DNA of 44,483 nt, taken from NCBI GenBank assembly GCA_035512775.1, contig DATKDI010000043.1, positions 1 to 44,483 of the forward strand, in the 5' to 3' direction. The translations under genes were made by a program, and so were the position numbers. This DNA comes from JAJNBA01 sp035512775 (GTDB lineage Bacteria; Actinomycetota; UBA4738; HRBIN12). The number at the start of each line of letters is the position of its first letter. Within the stretch, counting starts at the first letter, position 1. Below are positions 25,011 to 32,035 of this stretch, one piece after another. Under the pieces are notes generated by a model. That model made no database searches. It had not been told where the DNA came from and saw nothing but the letters and a program-made list of their open reading frames with translations.

Positions 25011-25724
25011 TCAGAGGAGGCCAAGCGTACTCGCGCCGTCCACCTGCAACGCCGCGCCGGAGACGAAGCCGGCTTGCTCGGAGCACAGGAACGCAACCAC
25101 GCGCCCGAAGTCGTCGGGATCGCCGAGCCGGCCGGCGAAGCCGAGCTCCTTCACCCGGTCCGTCGCGTGGAGCCCCGGACAGGCGAGGTTCAGCGTGATG
25201 CCCTCATCGATCAGGTCTTGTGCCGCGGTCTTCGCCCACCCCCAGAGACCTGCGCGAGCCGTGTTCGACGTGGCGAGGTCCGGGATGGGTTGTTTCACCG
25301 AGCTCGACGCGATGAGGCAGATCCGACCCCAACCGGCCGCCCGCATGTGCGGGACGGCCTCGCGAACGAGGCGGACGAACGTCAGGAGGTTCGCGTTGAG
25401 CGCGGCTTCGAGAGTGGCGTCGTCCACTTCCAGGGCCCGTCCCTTCGGAGGCCCGCCCGCGTTCGCGACGAGGACATGCAGGGCCCCGAACCGTTCGACG
25501 GTTGCCTCGACGAGGCGCCGCGGTGCGTCCCGATCGGTCACGTCCGCGGGGAGCGCCAACACGTCGCCGCCCAGCTCCTCCGCAGTCGATCGCAGGCGCT
25601 CCGGGTCTCGGGAATTGATCGCGACCGCCGCCCCTTCGCCCACCAGGGCCCGCGCCGACGCTCGGCCGAGCCCCTTCGATGATGCGGTGACGAGTGCCAC
25701 CTTCCCTGCGAGTCCGAGGTCCAT
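25011..25724 (-). CDS. SDR-family oxidoreductase lacking the catalytic tyrosine
   Basis: The 237-residue protein has the SDR cofactor motif TASSKGLGRASA, NAGG (88-91) and the Ser-containing strand LIASSS. The expected YxxxK motif reads W161-G-W-A-K165, so the tyrosine is replaced by tryptophan, within SNTARAGLWGWAK. From memory, one SDR subgroup has an SN..R motif here and lacks the tyrosine, so this may be a subgroup trait and not decay. The protein is full length and ends normally (QVDGASTLGLL). The ATG at 25724 follows a TAGCAT element by 8 nt; the frame extends upstream into the divergent promoter. Confidence 0.78.
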   Translation of the reverse strand: MDLGLAGKVALVTASSKGLGRASARALVGEGAAVAINSRDPERLRSTAEELGGDVLALPADVTDRDAPRRLVEATVERFGALHVLVANAGGPPKGRALEVDDATLEAALNANLLTFVRLVREAVPHMRAAGWGRICLIASSSVKQPIPDLATSNTARAGLWGWAKTAAQDLIDEGITLNLACPGLHATDRVKELGFAGRLGDPDDFGRVVAFLCSEQAGFVSGAALQVDGASTLGLL

Positions 25725-25732
25725 GGCGTCCG

Positions 25733-25742
25733 ATGCTACGCT
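25733..25742. promoter_or_regulatory. Overlapping bidirectional -10 elements
   Basis: ATGCTACGCT contains TACGCT (25737-25742) on the plus strand, 8 nt before the GTG at 25751, and TAGCAT (25738-25733) on the minus strand, 8 nt before the ATG at 25724. The two hexamers share the TA at 25737-25738. Both divergent genes therefore appear leaderless and driven from one near-symmetric element. Confidence 0.55.
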
Positions 25743-25750
25743 CCCGCGCG

Positions 25751-26059
25751 GTGCCATCGGGAACCCCCCCACGCCCGACGCTCGTCTTCCTCCTGCTGGT
25801 CACGGTGGCGGCCGGAAGTTGTGCCGCCCGGACCTTGCACACGGACCAGCTCGAACGACGACTCGGCCGTCAGCTCTCGGATCGGCTCGGCGTCTCGGGG
25901 ATCGAGGTGGAGTGTCCGGAAGGCGTGGAGGTCGAGCGAGGGACGATGTTCGTGTGCACCGCCCGCGCGCCGGGGGAAGAGGGCCGACTGCGGGTCGAGG
26001 TCACCCAGCTCGACGACGACGGGAACGTGACCTGGGAGATCGCCGGCACCGCCGGGTAA
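25751..26059 (+). CDS. DUF4333-domain putative lipoprotein
   Basis: The 102-residue product starts VPSGTPPRPTLVFLLLVTVA with a hydrophobic signal segment and a weak lipobox ending at Cys24 (AGSC). The mature part has IEVECPEGVEVERGTMFVCTA, with the two cysteines of the DUF4333 domain, and ends with a strand-rich EVTQLDDDGNVTWEIAG. It is probably exported and membrane-anchored; the family function is unknown. The start is GTG 25751, set by the -10 element; a longer frame upstream would destroy the signal peptide. Ten bases separate its stop from the fabI start. Confidence 0.72.
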   Translation: MPSGTPPRPTLVFLLLVTVAAGSCAARTLHTDQLERRLGRQLSDRLGVSGIEVECPEGVEVERGTMFVCTARAPGEEGRLRVEVTQLDDDGNVTWEIAGTAG

Positions 26060-26062
26060 GGT
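26057..26062 (+). promoter_or_regulatory. -10 element, predicted leaderless start of fabI
   Basis: TAAGGT overlaps the TAA stop of the DUF4333 gene and lies 6 nt before the ATG at 26069. No SD is seen. Confidence 0.45.
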
Positions 26063-26068
26063 TTGCCG

Positions 26069-26866
26069 ATGCTGCTCGAGGGCAAGAAGCTCCTGATCAC
26101 CGGCGTGCTCACGCCGCAGTCGATCGCGTTCTCCGCGGCTCAGGTCGCGCAGGAGCAGGGCGCAGAGATCGTCCTCACGAATTTCGGCAGGACGGTCAGC
26201 CTCACCGAGAAGACGGCGAAGCGGCTCCCGGATCCCCCCGACGTCCTCGAGATGGACGTGAACGAGCCCGAGCAGATCGAGTCGGTGCGCGCGGAGCTCG
26301 AACGCCGATGGGGGCAGCTCGATGGCTTCCTCCACGCGATCGCGTTCGCTCCCCAAGACGCGCTCGGCGGCAACTTCCTGCACACCCCGTGGGAGAGCGT
26401 CGCGACCGCGTTCAAGACCAGCGCGTTCTCGCTGAAATCGGTCGCGGTCGGCATGCTGCCGCTGATGGAAGCGAACGGAGGCGCGATCGTGTCGCTGGAT
26501 TTCGACGCGAGGGTCGCGTGGCCCATCTACGACTGGATGGGTGTGGCGAAGGCGGGTCTCGAATCGGTCACGCGGTATCTGGCCAGGGACCTCGGTCCGA
26601 AGAAGATCAGGGTGAACACGGTCTCGGCCGGGCCCATGAAGACGATGGCCGGCAAAGGCATCCCGGGCTTCGACCAGATCGCGGGGAGCTGGGCGGATCG
26701 GGCACCTCTCGGCTGGGACACGACCGATCCCCGGCCGGTCGCCGGCGCCGTCGCGTTCCTCCTGTCGGATCTGTCGGCGGGCATCACGGGCGAGCTGCTC
26801 CACGTCGACGGCGGCTTCCACGCGATGGGCACCGAGCCCGGCCAGTCCGCATCCGATGGCGACTGA
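26069..26866 (+). CDS. fabI: Enoyl-[acyl-carrier-protein] reductase, FabI/InhA-like
   Basis: The 265-residue protein begins MLLEGKKLLITGVLTPQSIAFSAAQVAQEQGAEIV, the divergent SDR cofactor site of FabI/InhA. The catalytic block SLDFDARVAWPIYDWMGVAKAGLESVTRYLARDLG has the Tyr-x6-Lys spacing of this enzyme (InhA reads PAYNWMTVAK). It reduces trans-2-enoyl-ACP in the last step of type II fatty-acid elongation using NADH. The ATG at 26069 is chosen over a TTG at 26063 on the basis of the -10 spacing. The stop lies inside selD (11-nt overlap). Confidence 0.88.
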   Translation: MLLEGKKLLITGVLTPQSIAFSAAQVAQEQGAEIVLTNFGRTVSLTEKTAKRLPDPPDVLEMDVNEPEQIESVRAELERRWGQLDGFLHAIAFAPQDALGGNFLHTPWESVATAFKTSAFSLKSVAVGMLPLMEANGGAIVSLDFDARVAWPIYDWMGVAKAGLESVTRYLARDLGPKKIRVNTVSAGPMKTMAGKGIPGFDQIAGSWADRAPLGWDTTDPRPVAGAVAFLLSDLSAGITGELLHVDGGFHAMGTEPGQSASDGD

Positions 26867-27923
26867 AACCGTCTCCTCCGAGCGGCGACTCACGAGCTTC
26901 AGTCACGGCGCCGGCTGCGGTTGCAAGCTCGGCCCGGACGATCTGCTCACGGTCCTGCGGAACGTGAAGCTCCCGCCGGTCTCGGAGGACGTGCTGGTCG
27001 CGACCGACACCGGAGACGACGCGGCCGTGTACCGCCTCCCGTCGGGAGAGGGCCTGATCGCGACGCTCGATTTCTTCACGCCGATCGTCGACGACCCCTA
27101 TGACTGGGGGAGGATCGCCGCGACGAACGCGCTGTCCGACGTCTACGCGATGGGGGGGCGGCCGCTCCTCGCGCTCAACATCGTGAACTGGCCGGTGGAC
27201 GACCTCCCGCTCGAGATGCTCGCGCGCGTGCTCCAGGGCGGGGTGGACGTCGCCGCGGCTGAGGGCGTGGTCGTCGCGGGCGGCCATTCGATCACCGACC
27301 CGGAGCCGAAGTACGGCATGGTCGCGGTCGGACTCGTGCCGCCCGATGAGGTCGTACGCAACTCGACCGCTCCTGCCGGTGCCGCTCTCTACCTCACGAA
27401 GCCGCTCGGGCTCGGGATCGTGTCGACCGCGATCAAACGAGGCCTGGCCGACGACGACCTCGTCGCGGCGGCGATCGCCCTGATGACGACGACGAACCGG
27501 TTGGCTTCCGAGGCGATGCGCAACGCGGACGCCGAGGCTGCCACCGACGTCACCGGGTTCGGGTTGCTCGGGCACCTGCACCGGATGCTCGAGGCATCCG
27601 GTGTGGCGGCCGAGCTGGACGCCGGCGCGATCCCGCTGATGGATCCGCGGATCCTCGAGTTCGCTCGCCGCGACGTGGTGCCAGGGGGCACGAAGCGGAA
27701 CCTCGCCCACGTCCGTGCGCACACGGATTTCGACGATCTTCCGGAGCCCGAGCGGATGATCCTGGCCGACGCCCAGACCTCAGGCGGCCTCCTGATCGCG
27801 GCCAAGCACAAGCCGTCGATGGAGTCGGCCTTCGATGAGCGCGGCGTGCCGTTCGCGCGGATCGGCACGGTCGTGGCCGGTGATCCCGGCCGGATCACGG
27901 TGTTCGGCGCGCTCGGCGTCTGA
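26856..27923 (+). CDS. selD: Selenide, water dikinase (selenophosphate synthetase)
   Basis: The 355-residue protein begins with the catalytic motif FSHGAGCGCKLGPDDLLTVL, which aligns with the SHGAGCGCK block of bacterial SelD; the Sec/Cys position is cysteine. DTGDDAAVYRL, DFFTPIVDDPYDWGRIAATNALSDVYAMGG and TDVTGFGLLGHL are the family's metal and ATP-binding blocks. It makes selenophosphate from selenide and ATP, for Sec-tRNA or 2-selenouridine in tRNA. No selA, selB, selC or ybbB is visible here, so the use of the product is unknown. The start overlaps fabI by 11 nt. Confidence 0.92.
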   Translation: MATETVSSERRLTSFSHGAGCGCKLGPDDLLTVLRNVKLPPVSEDVLVATDTGDDAAVYRLPSGEGLIATLDFFTPIVDDPYDWGRIAATNALSDVYAMGGRPLLALNIVNWPVDDLPLEMLARVLQGGVDVAAAEGVVVAGGHSITDPEPKYGMVAVGLVPPDEVVRNSTAPAGAALYLTKPLGLGIVSTAIKRGLADDDLVAAAIALMTTTNRLASEAMRNADAEAATDVTGFGLLGHLHRMLEASGVAAELDAGAIPLMDPRILEFARRDVVPGGTKRNLAHVRAHTDFDDLPEPERMILADAQTSGGLLIAAKHKPSMESAFDERGVPFARIGTVVAGDPGRITVFGALGV

Positions 27924-27954
27924 ACCGAAGGAACCAAGTCCACGCCGCGCCCGT

Positions 27955-27960
27955 TATCTT
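27955..27960 (+). promoter_or_regulatory. -10 element before the amidohydrolase gene
   Basis: TATCTT lies 16 nt before the GTG at 27977, and a strong SD (GGGAGGGGAGGG, 27963-27974) fills the gap. This gene is therefore SD-led with a very short leader. Confidence 0.4.
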
Positions 27961-27976
27961 GCGGGAGGGGAGGGAC

Positions 27977-29509
27977 GTGGACGGGCCGAAGCAGCCACCC
28001 ACCGATTGGACCCAGGAGGATCCAGGGCTCCCGATCGAGTTCGGTCCGGCATCGAACGCGGAGTACGACCCGGAGCCGGTCCTTCCTCCGGTCCTCCGAG
28101 AGACGATCCGGCGCGCCCGCGACGATGCGGAGCGCAACGCCCGCCGTCTCGGGATGAGCCGGCGGGAATTCCTGCTCTCGGCCTGCGGCGCGGCCACGAC
28201 CTTCCTCGCCTTGAACGCCTGCACGCGGGAGGAACACCGCGCGAACCCTTCGTCGACGACGAGCGAGCCAGGCGGTTCGTACGAGATCCCGCCGAGCGCC
28301 TCGGTGGAGCCGCCGAGCGCCTACGAGGCGCTCGGCGGCGAAGAGTTCATCTTCGACGTCCAAGGCCACCTGCTCGAGTACCACCTGAATCCAGTCCTGA
28401 ACGGCCAGAACTTCTGGCAGAGCTTCCCGCAGAAGGATTGCGGTGAGGACGACCCTCGTGTGTGCTACTCGATCGAGCATTTCCTCGAGCTGATGTTCCT
28501 GCGCTCCGACACGAACATGCTGGTGCTGTCCTCGCTCCCGATCTTCCCCGAGGGCAGCCCGCTGTCGCCGGAGATCATGGACATCACTCGGCAGACCGTC
28601 GAGGGACTCTGCCGGGACGAGCGGATCCTGCTGCATGCGCAAGCCCTCCCCAACGTGGGGACGCAGCGGGCAGCCCTCGACGCGATGGAGCACACGGCGA
28701 GCCGCTACTCGGTCGCGGCATGGAAGACGTTCACGCATTTCCCCGGTGCCTTCGAGGGCGACGGGAACGTCTGGTGGCTCGACGACCGGGACGGCGGCAA
28801 CCTGGGGGAGCGGTTCATCCGCAAGGCCGTCGCCCTCGGGATCCCGACGATCTGCACCCACAAGGGACTGTCGCTGGGGAACGCGAACGCCTCTCCCGAC
28901 GACATCGGCCCCGTCGCGAGACGGCACCCCGACGTGAACTTCGTCGCATACCACTCCGGCTTCGAGGTCGGCACGACCGAGGGTCCATACACGCCAGAGA
29001 CCACCCATCTCGGCGTGAACCGCCTGATCGCCTCGATGGAGCGAGAGCGCATCGGCCCGAACGAGAACGTCTACGCGGAGATCGGCTCCACGTGGTGGTA
29101 CGTGATGCGGTACCCCGACCAGGCGGCGCACGTCCTCGGCAAGCTGTTGAAGCACGTAGGACAGGACAACGTGCTCTGGGGAACCGACTGTCTCTTCTAC
29201 GGGTCGCCCCAGCCGCTGATCCAGGCGATGCGCACGTTCCAGATCTCCCAGGAATTCCGGGAACGCTACGGTTACCCGAAGCTCACCAGGGAGCTGAAGG
29301 CCAAGATCCTCGGGCTCAACGGCGCCGCCCTCTACGGCGTGGAGCCGAACACCTCGACCTGCGAGTTCACTCGCCGCGAACTGGAGCAGATCCGGCGCAA
29401 CCTGCCGGGCACGAACCTCGCTCTCGGCCCCACCACCCTGGCCGCCGTCCAGGCGTTCCGCGACGACGACCGTGAGCTCTGGGCGCGGTCCGCGGAGTTG
29501 CTCGCCTGA
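27977..29509 (+). CDS. Tat-exported amidohydrolase-family protein
   Basis: The 510-residue product has an unusual layout: about 59 charged residues, then a twin-arginine signal MSRREFLLSACGAATTFLALNAC, ending in a possible lipobox cysteine, then an amidohydrolase_2-type TIM barrel. FDVQGHLLEYH is the first metal strand (QGH instead of the usual DxHxH), followed by WKTFTHF, CTHKG, YHSGFE and LWGTDC (late Asp). It should be folded in the cytoplasm and exported. The start GTG 27977 has a strong SD; an internal ATG at 28154 would begin exactly at the Tat motif but has no SD. Substrate unknown; related enzymes decarboxylate or hydrolyse aromatic acids. Confidence 0.75.
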   Translation: MDGPKQPPTDWTQEDPGLPIEFGPASNAEYDPEPVLPPVLRETIRRARDDAERNARRLGMSRREFLLSACGAATTFLALNACTREEHRANPSSTTSEPGGSYEIPPSASVEPPSAYEALGGEEFIFDVQGHLLEYHLNPVLNGQNFWQSFPQKDCGEDDPRVCYSIEHFLELMFLRSDTNMLVLSSLPIFPEGSPLSPEIMDITRQTVEGLCRDERILLHAQALPNVGTQRAALDAMEHTASRYSVAAWKTFTHFPGAFEGDGNVWWLDDRDGGNLGERFIRKAVALGIPTICTHKGLSLGNANASPDDIGPVARRHPDVNFVAYHSGFEVGTTEGPYTPETTHLGVNRLIASMERERIGPNENVYAEIGSTWWYVMRYPDQAAHVLGKLLKHVGQDNVLWGTDCLFYGSPQPLIQAMRTFQISQEFRERYGYPKLTRELKAKILGLNGAALYGVEPNTSTCEFTRRELEQIRRNLPGTNLALGPTTLAAVQAFRDDDRELWARSAELLA

Positions 29510-29518
29510 TCGGGAAGC

Positions 29519-30355
29519 TCAGAGGTTCGCGGCGCTGAGCTGTCCTCCGGCCGGCCCGTGGCCGGTCAGGGCTGCAGCCCCACAGCGGGCGGCGAGGTCG
29601 AGCGCTTCTCCGAGCGGGAGGCCGCCCCCGAGCGCCCAGGTCAGCCCCGCCTGGAACGAATCGCCGCTGCCGTACGTGTCAGAGATCGGCCCGGGCGGCG
29701 GCGTCGGTCGCCATCGTCCGGTTTCCCCCTCGGCGGTCTGGAACCGGCCGCCGGCAGCCCCCTCGGTCAGCACGACCAGCTCCGGCGGCGCATGGGCGAG
29801 GAGCTCCGGGTCGTAGATCTCGTGCCGATCCACGGCGCTGCCTACCACGACGTCTGCCCTGATCCCCGAAGCTGCCAGGACCCGCAGATGCCGGCTGGAC
29901 ACCACCACGAGATGGGCCGCACGAACGCGTCGCAGCGCGTCCGCATCGCCCGCCGTGACGTACGCGGCGTCGACCTCGGCGAGGCGATCCCACGGAAGCG
30001 GGTCCGACCCACTCGCCTCCGATCGCGGCCCGAGCGTGGTGATCGTGCGCTCCCCATCCCGGTCGACCAGACACACGGCCTGCCGGGTGGGCGAGGTCCT
30101 CGGCGCCGCGTACACCCTGACCCCCACGGCGGCGAGTTCCTGGGCCGCTCGGTCGCCGATCTCGTCCTCGCCGAGCGCGGTGAAGAGCTCGCAGGAGCCG
30201 TCGAGCTTCGCGAGCTGTTGGGCCGCCACCCCGCCCCCGCCGCCGGCGCCCGACCACGTCTCGGTCGCATGGGCGATGCCGCCGGCGGCGGGCACCCGAT
30301 CCACGCGGGCGAAGGTGATCCACTCGATGTGGCCGACGACGGCGACGCGGGGCAT
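29519..30355 (-). CDS. PfkB-family sugar/nucleoside kinase
   Basis: The 278-residue protein starts MPRVAVVGHIEWITFARVDRVP, contains ETWSGAGGGGGVAAQQLAKLDG (first glycine-rich signature) and ends with the catalytic motif DTYGSGDSFQAGLTWAL, a GSGD version of the usual GAGD with the base Asp intact. It should phosphorylate a sugar or nucleoside with ATP. The ATG 30355 was chosen because the upstream extension to 30478 has no family similarity and would overlap the divergent promoter of mec. It is shorter than ribokinase (about 310 residues), mainly in the middle. Specificity is not readable. Confidence 0.82.
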   Translation of the reverse strand: MPRVAVVGHIEWITFARVDRVPAAGGIAHATETWSGAGGGGGVAAQQLAKLDGSCELFTALGEDEIGDRAAQELAAVGVRVYAAPRTSPTRQAVCLVDRDGERTITTLGPRSEASGSDPLPWDRLAEVDAAYVTAGDADALRRVRAAHLVVVSSRHLRVLAASGIRADVVVGSAVDRHEIYDPELLAHAPPELVVLTEGAAGGRFQTAEGETGRWRPTPPPGPISDTYGSGDSFQAGLTWALGGGLPLGEALDLAARCGAAALTGHGPAGGQLSAANL

Positions 30356-30414
30356 CTGAACGGAATCGTCCCAGGAGTCGTTCGCGGCGCTCCGGGAATA
30401 TCCGACCTCGTTGG

Positions 30415-30420
30415 TAGGAT
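30415..30420 (+). promoter_or_regulatory. Candidate -10 element of the mec-cysM operon
   Basis: TAGGAT lies in the 121-bp divergent region before mec. Its spacing fits a transcription start near 30427 and a leader of about 50 nt. No good -35 is seen. Confidence 0.35.
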
Positions 30421-30476
30421 TTGCAGGTGCAAGAGGGGTCCGCCTCCCGCGGGCTCCGTTGTCATCCAACGAGGAC

Positions 30477-30875
30477 ATGGCTGAACTCGACGGCGTCTAC
30501 TACAAGGAGATCGTGGAGCAGGCGCTCCGCGAGTTCCCGAACGAGGCCTGCGGCCTGATCGCGGCCGAGGCAGGCGTGCCCGTCAAGGTCTACGCGATGA
30601 CCAACGCAGACGCGAGCCCCGCCACCTACCGGCTCGACGGCAAGGAGCAGCTGAAGGTCTTCGACGAGCTCGACGATCGCGGCTGGGACCTCTGGGCCAT
30701 CTATCACTCCCACACCCATTCCGAGGCCTACCCGTCGGAGACCGACCGGCGGCTCGCCTTCTATCCGGACTCCCGGTACCTGCTGCTCTCGGTCGCGGAT
30801 CGCGAGGAGCCGATCATGCGCTCGTTCTTCATCCGCGAGGGCGAGATCGAGGAAGAGGAGCTGACGATCACGTGA
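30477..30875 (+). CDS. mec: Mec-like JAMM metallopeptidase for CysO-cysteine
   Basis: The 132-residue protein has a complete JAMM zinc site: Glu23 (NEACGL), His77-x-His79, Ser87 and Asp90 in YHSHTHSEAYPSETD. In Mycobacterium the homologue Mec cleaves newly made cysteine off the C-terminus of the sulfur carrier CysO. The adjacent moeB-like, cysO and cysM genes make that role very likely here. The ATG at 30477 begins MAELDGVYY; the in-frame extension to 30411 has no similarity. GAGG lies only two bases before the ATG, so initiation may be weak or partly leader-dependent. The stop overlaps the next gene as GTGA. Confidence 0.88.
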   Translation: MAELDGVYYKEIVEQALREFPNEACGLIAAEAGVPVKVYAMTNADASPATYRLDGKEQLKVFDELDDRGWDLWAIYHSHTHSEAYPSETDRRLAFYPDSRYLLLSVADREEPIMRSFFIREGEIEEEELTIT

Positions 30876-31696
30876 ACGCGCCCAGGTTCACCGAGGATCA
30901 GGTCCAGCGTTACGCGCGCCACATCATCCTTCCCAACGTCGGCGGGGCGGGGCAACGCAAGCTGCTCGACTCGAGCGTCCTGGTGATCGGGGCCGGGGGG
31001 CTCGGCTCGCCGATCGCGATGTACCTGGCTGCCGCGGGCGTCGGGAGGATCGGCATCGTCGACTTCGATGCCGTCGATGTCTCCAACCTCCAGCGCCAGA
31101 TCCTGCACACGAACGCCGACATCGGTCGGTCCAAGGTCGAGTCGGCGCTCGAGCACCTCCGCGCGATCAATCCGACGATCGAGGTCGTGGGCCACGACAC
31201 GCTGCTGTTCTCGACCAACGTCTTCGACGTGATGGAGCCGTACGACGTGATCGTCGACGGCACCGACAACTTCCCGGTCCGCTACCTCGTGAACGACGCG
31301 ACGCAGTTCCTCGGTAAGCCGCTCGTGTACGGATCGATCTACCAATTCGAGGGACAGGCCACGGTGTTCATGCCGGGCAAGGAGACACCCTGCTACCGGT
31401 GTCTCTTCCCGACGCCGCCGCCGCCCGGAACCGTCCCGTCGTGCGCGGAGGGCGGCGTGTTCGGCGTGCTGCCCGGCGTGATCGGCTCGATCCAGGCGAC
31501 CGAGGCGATCAAGCTCATCACCGGCGAAGGTGAGACCCTCGAAGGACGGCTGCTCCTGTACGACGCGCTCGACATGAGCTTCCAGGAAGTGAAGATCCGC
31601 TGGGACGCGGATTGCCCGGTGTGCGGCAAGGAGCCGACCATCACCGAGTTGATCGACTACGAGCAGTTCTGCGGCGTCCCCGCCCGACCCGAGTGA
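30872..31696 (+). CDS. MoeB/ThiF-family E1-like adenylyltransferase
   Basis: The 274-residue protein has FTEDQVQRYARHIILPNVGG, the ATP site GAGGLGSPIAMYLAAAGVG, the DNFPVRYLVND region and zinc cysteine pairs CYRC and CPVC. It adenylates the C-terminal glycine of a ubiquitin-like sulfur carrier. It ends after the E1 domain and lacks the C-terminal rhodanese domain of MoeZ, which activates CysO in mycobacteria, so sulfur must come from another donor protein. Its place between mec and cysO argues that CysO is its partner. GTG start coupled to mec; 14 nt to cysO. Confidence 0.88.
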   Translation: MNAPRFTEDQVQRYARHIILPNVGGAGQRKLLDSSVLVIGAGGLGSPIAMYLAAAGVGRIGIVDFDAVDVSNLQRQILHTNADIGRSKVESALEHLRAINPTIEVVGHDTLLFSTNVFDVMEPYDVIVDGTDNFPVRYLVNDATQFLGKPLVYGSIYQFEGQATVFMPGKETPCYRCLFPTPPPPGTVPSCAEGGVFGVLPGVIGSIQATEAIKLITGEGETLEGRLLLYDALDMSFQEVKIRWDADCPVCGKEPTITELIDYEQFCGVPARPE

Positions 31697-31710
31697 GGAG
31701 CATCCACGAC

Positions 31711-31986
31711 ATGCCCGTCCAGGTGAAGTTGCCCACGATCCTCCGCAAACACGCGGGAGGGGAACCCAAGGTGAGCGCGGAAGGTGACACGCTCCGCGAC
31801 GTCCTCGGCGATCTCGAATCGAAGTACCCGGGGATCACGAAGAACGTGCTGTCCGAAGACGGCGGCCTTCACCGGTTCATCAACGTCTACCTGAACGACG
31901 AGGACGTCCGCTACCTCGGCTCATTGGAGACCGAGGTGGGTGAGGGCGACACGGTCTCGATCCTCCCCGCCGTCGCCGGCGGCTGA
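31711..31986 (+). CDS. cysO: CysO-like ubiquitin-fold sulfur carrier protein
   Basis: The 91-residue protein begins MPVQVKLPTILRKHAGGEPKV and ends SILPAVAGG; the terminal Gly-Gly is required for adenylation and thiocarboxylate formation. Conserved ThiS/MoaD-fold blocks include LESKYPGITKNVL and FINVYLNDEDVRYL. Its thiocarboxylate is the sulfide donor for CysM-catalysed cysteine synthesis from O-phosphoserine, a route thought to resist oxidative stress in actinobacteria. The ATG at 31711 has SD GTGAGGAG (31693-31700). Confidence 0.92.
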   Translation: MPVQVKLPTILRKHAGGEPKVSAEGDTLRDVLGDLESKYPGITKNVLSEDGGLHRFINVYLNDEDVRYLGSLETEVGEGDTVSILPAVAGG

Positions 31987-32022
31987 TCCCACCTTCCTGG
32001 CCGACCGGTCGGGCGCCGCTGG

Positions 32023-32028
32023 GATAAT
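32023..32028 (+). promoter_or_regulatory. -10 element, predicted leaderless start of cysM
   Basis: GATAAT lies 7 nt before the GTG at 32036, inside the short cysO-cysM gap and without an SD. It suggests that cysM and the following murI unit can be transcribed separately from mec-cysO. Confidence 0.5.
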
Positions 32029-32035
32029 CGGCCCT

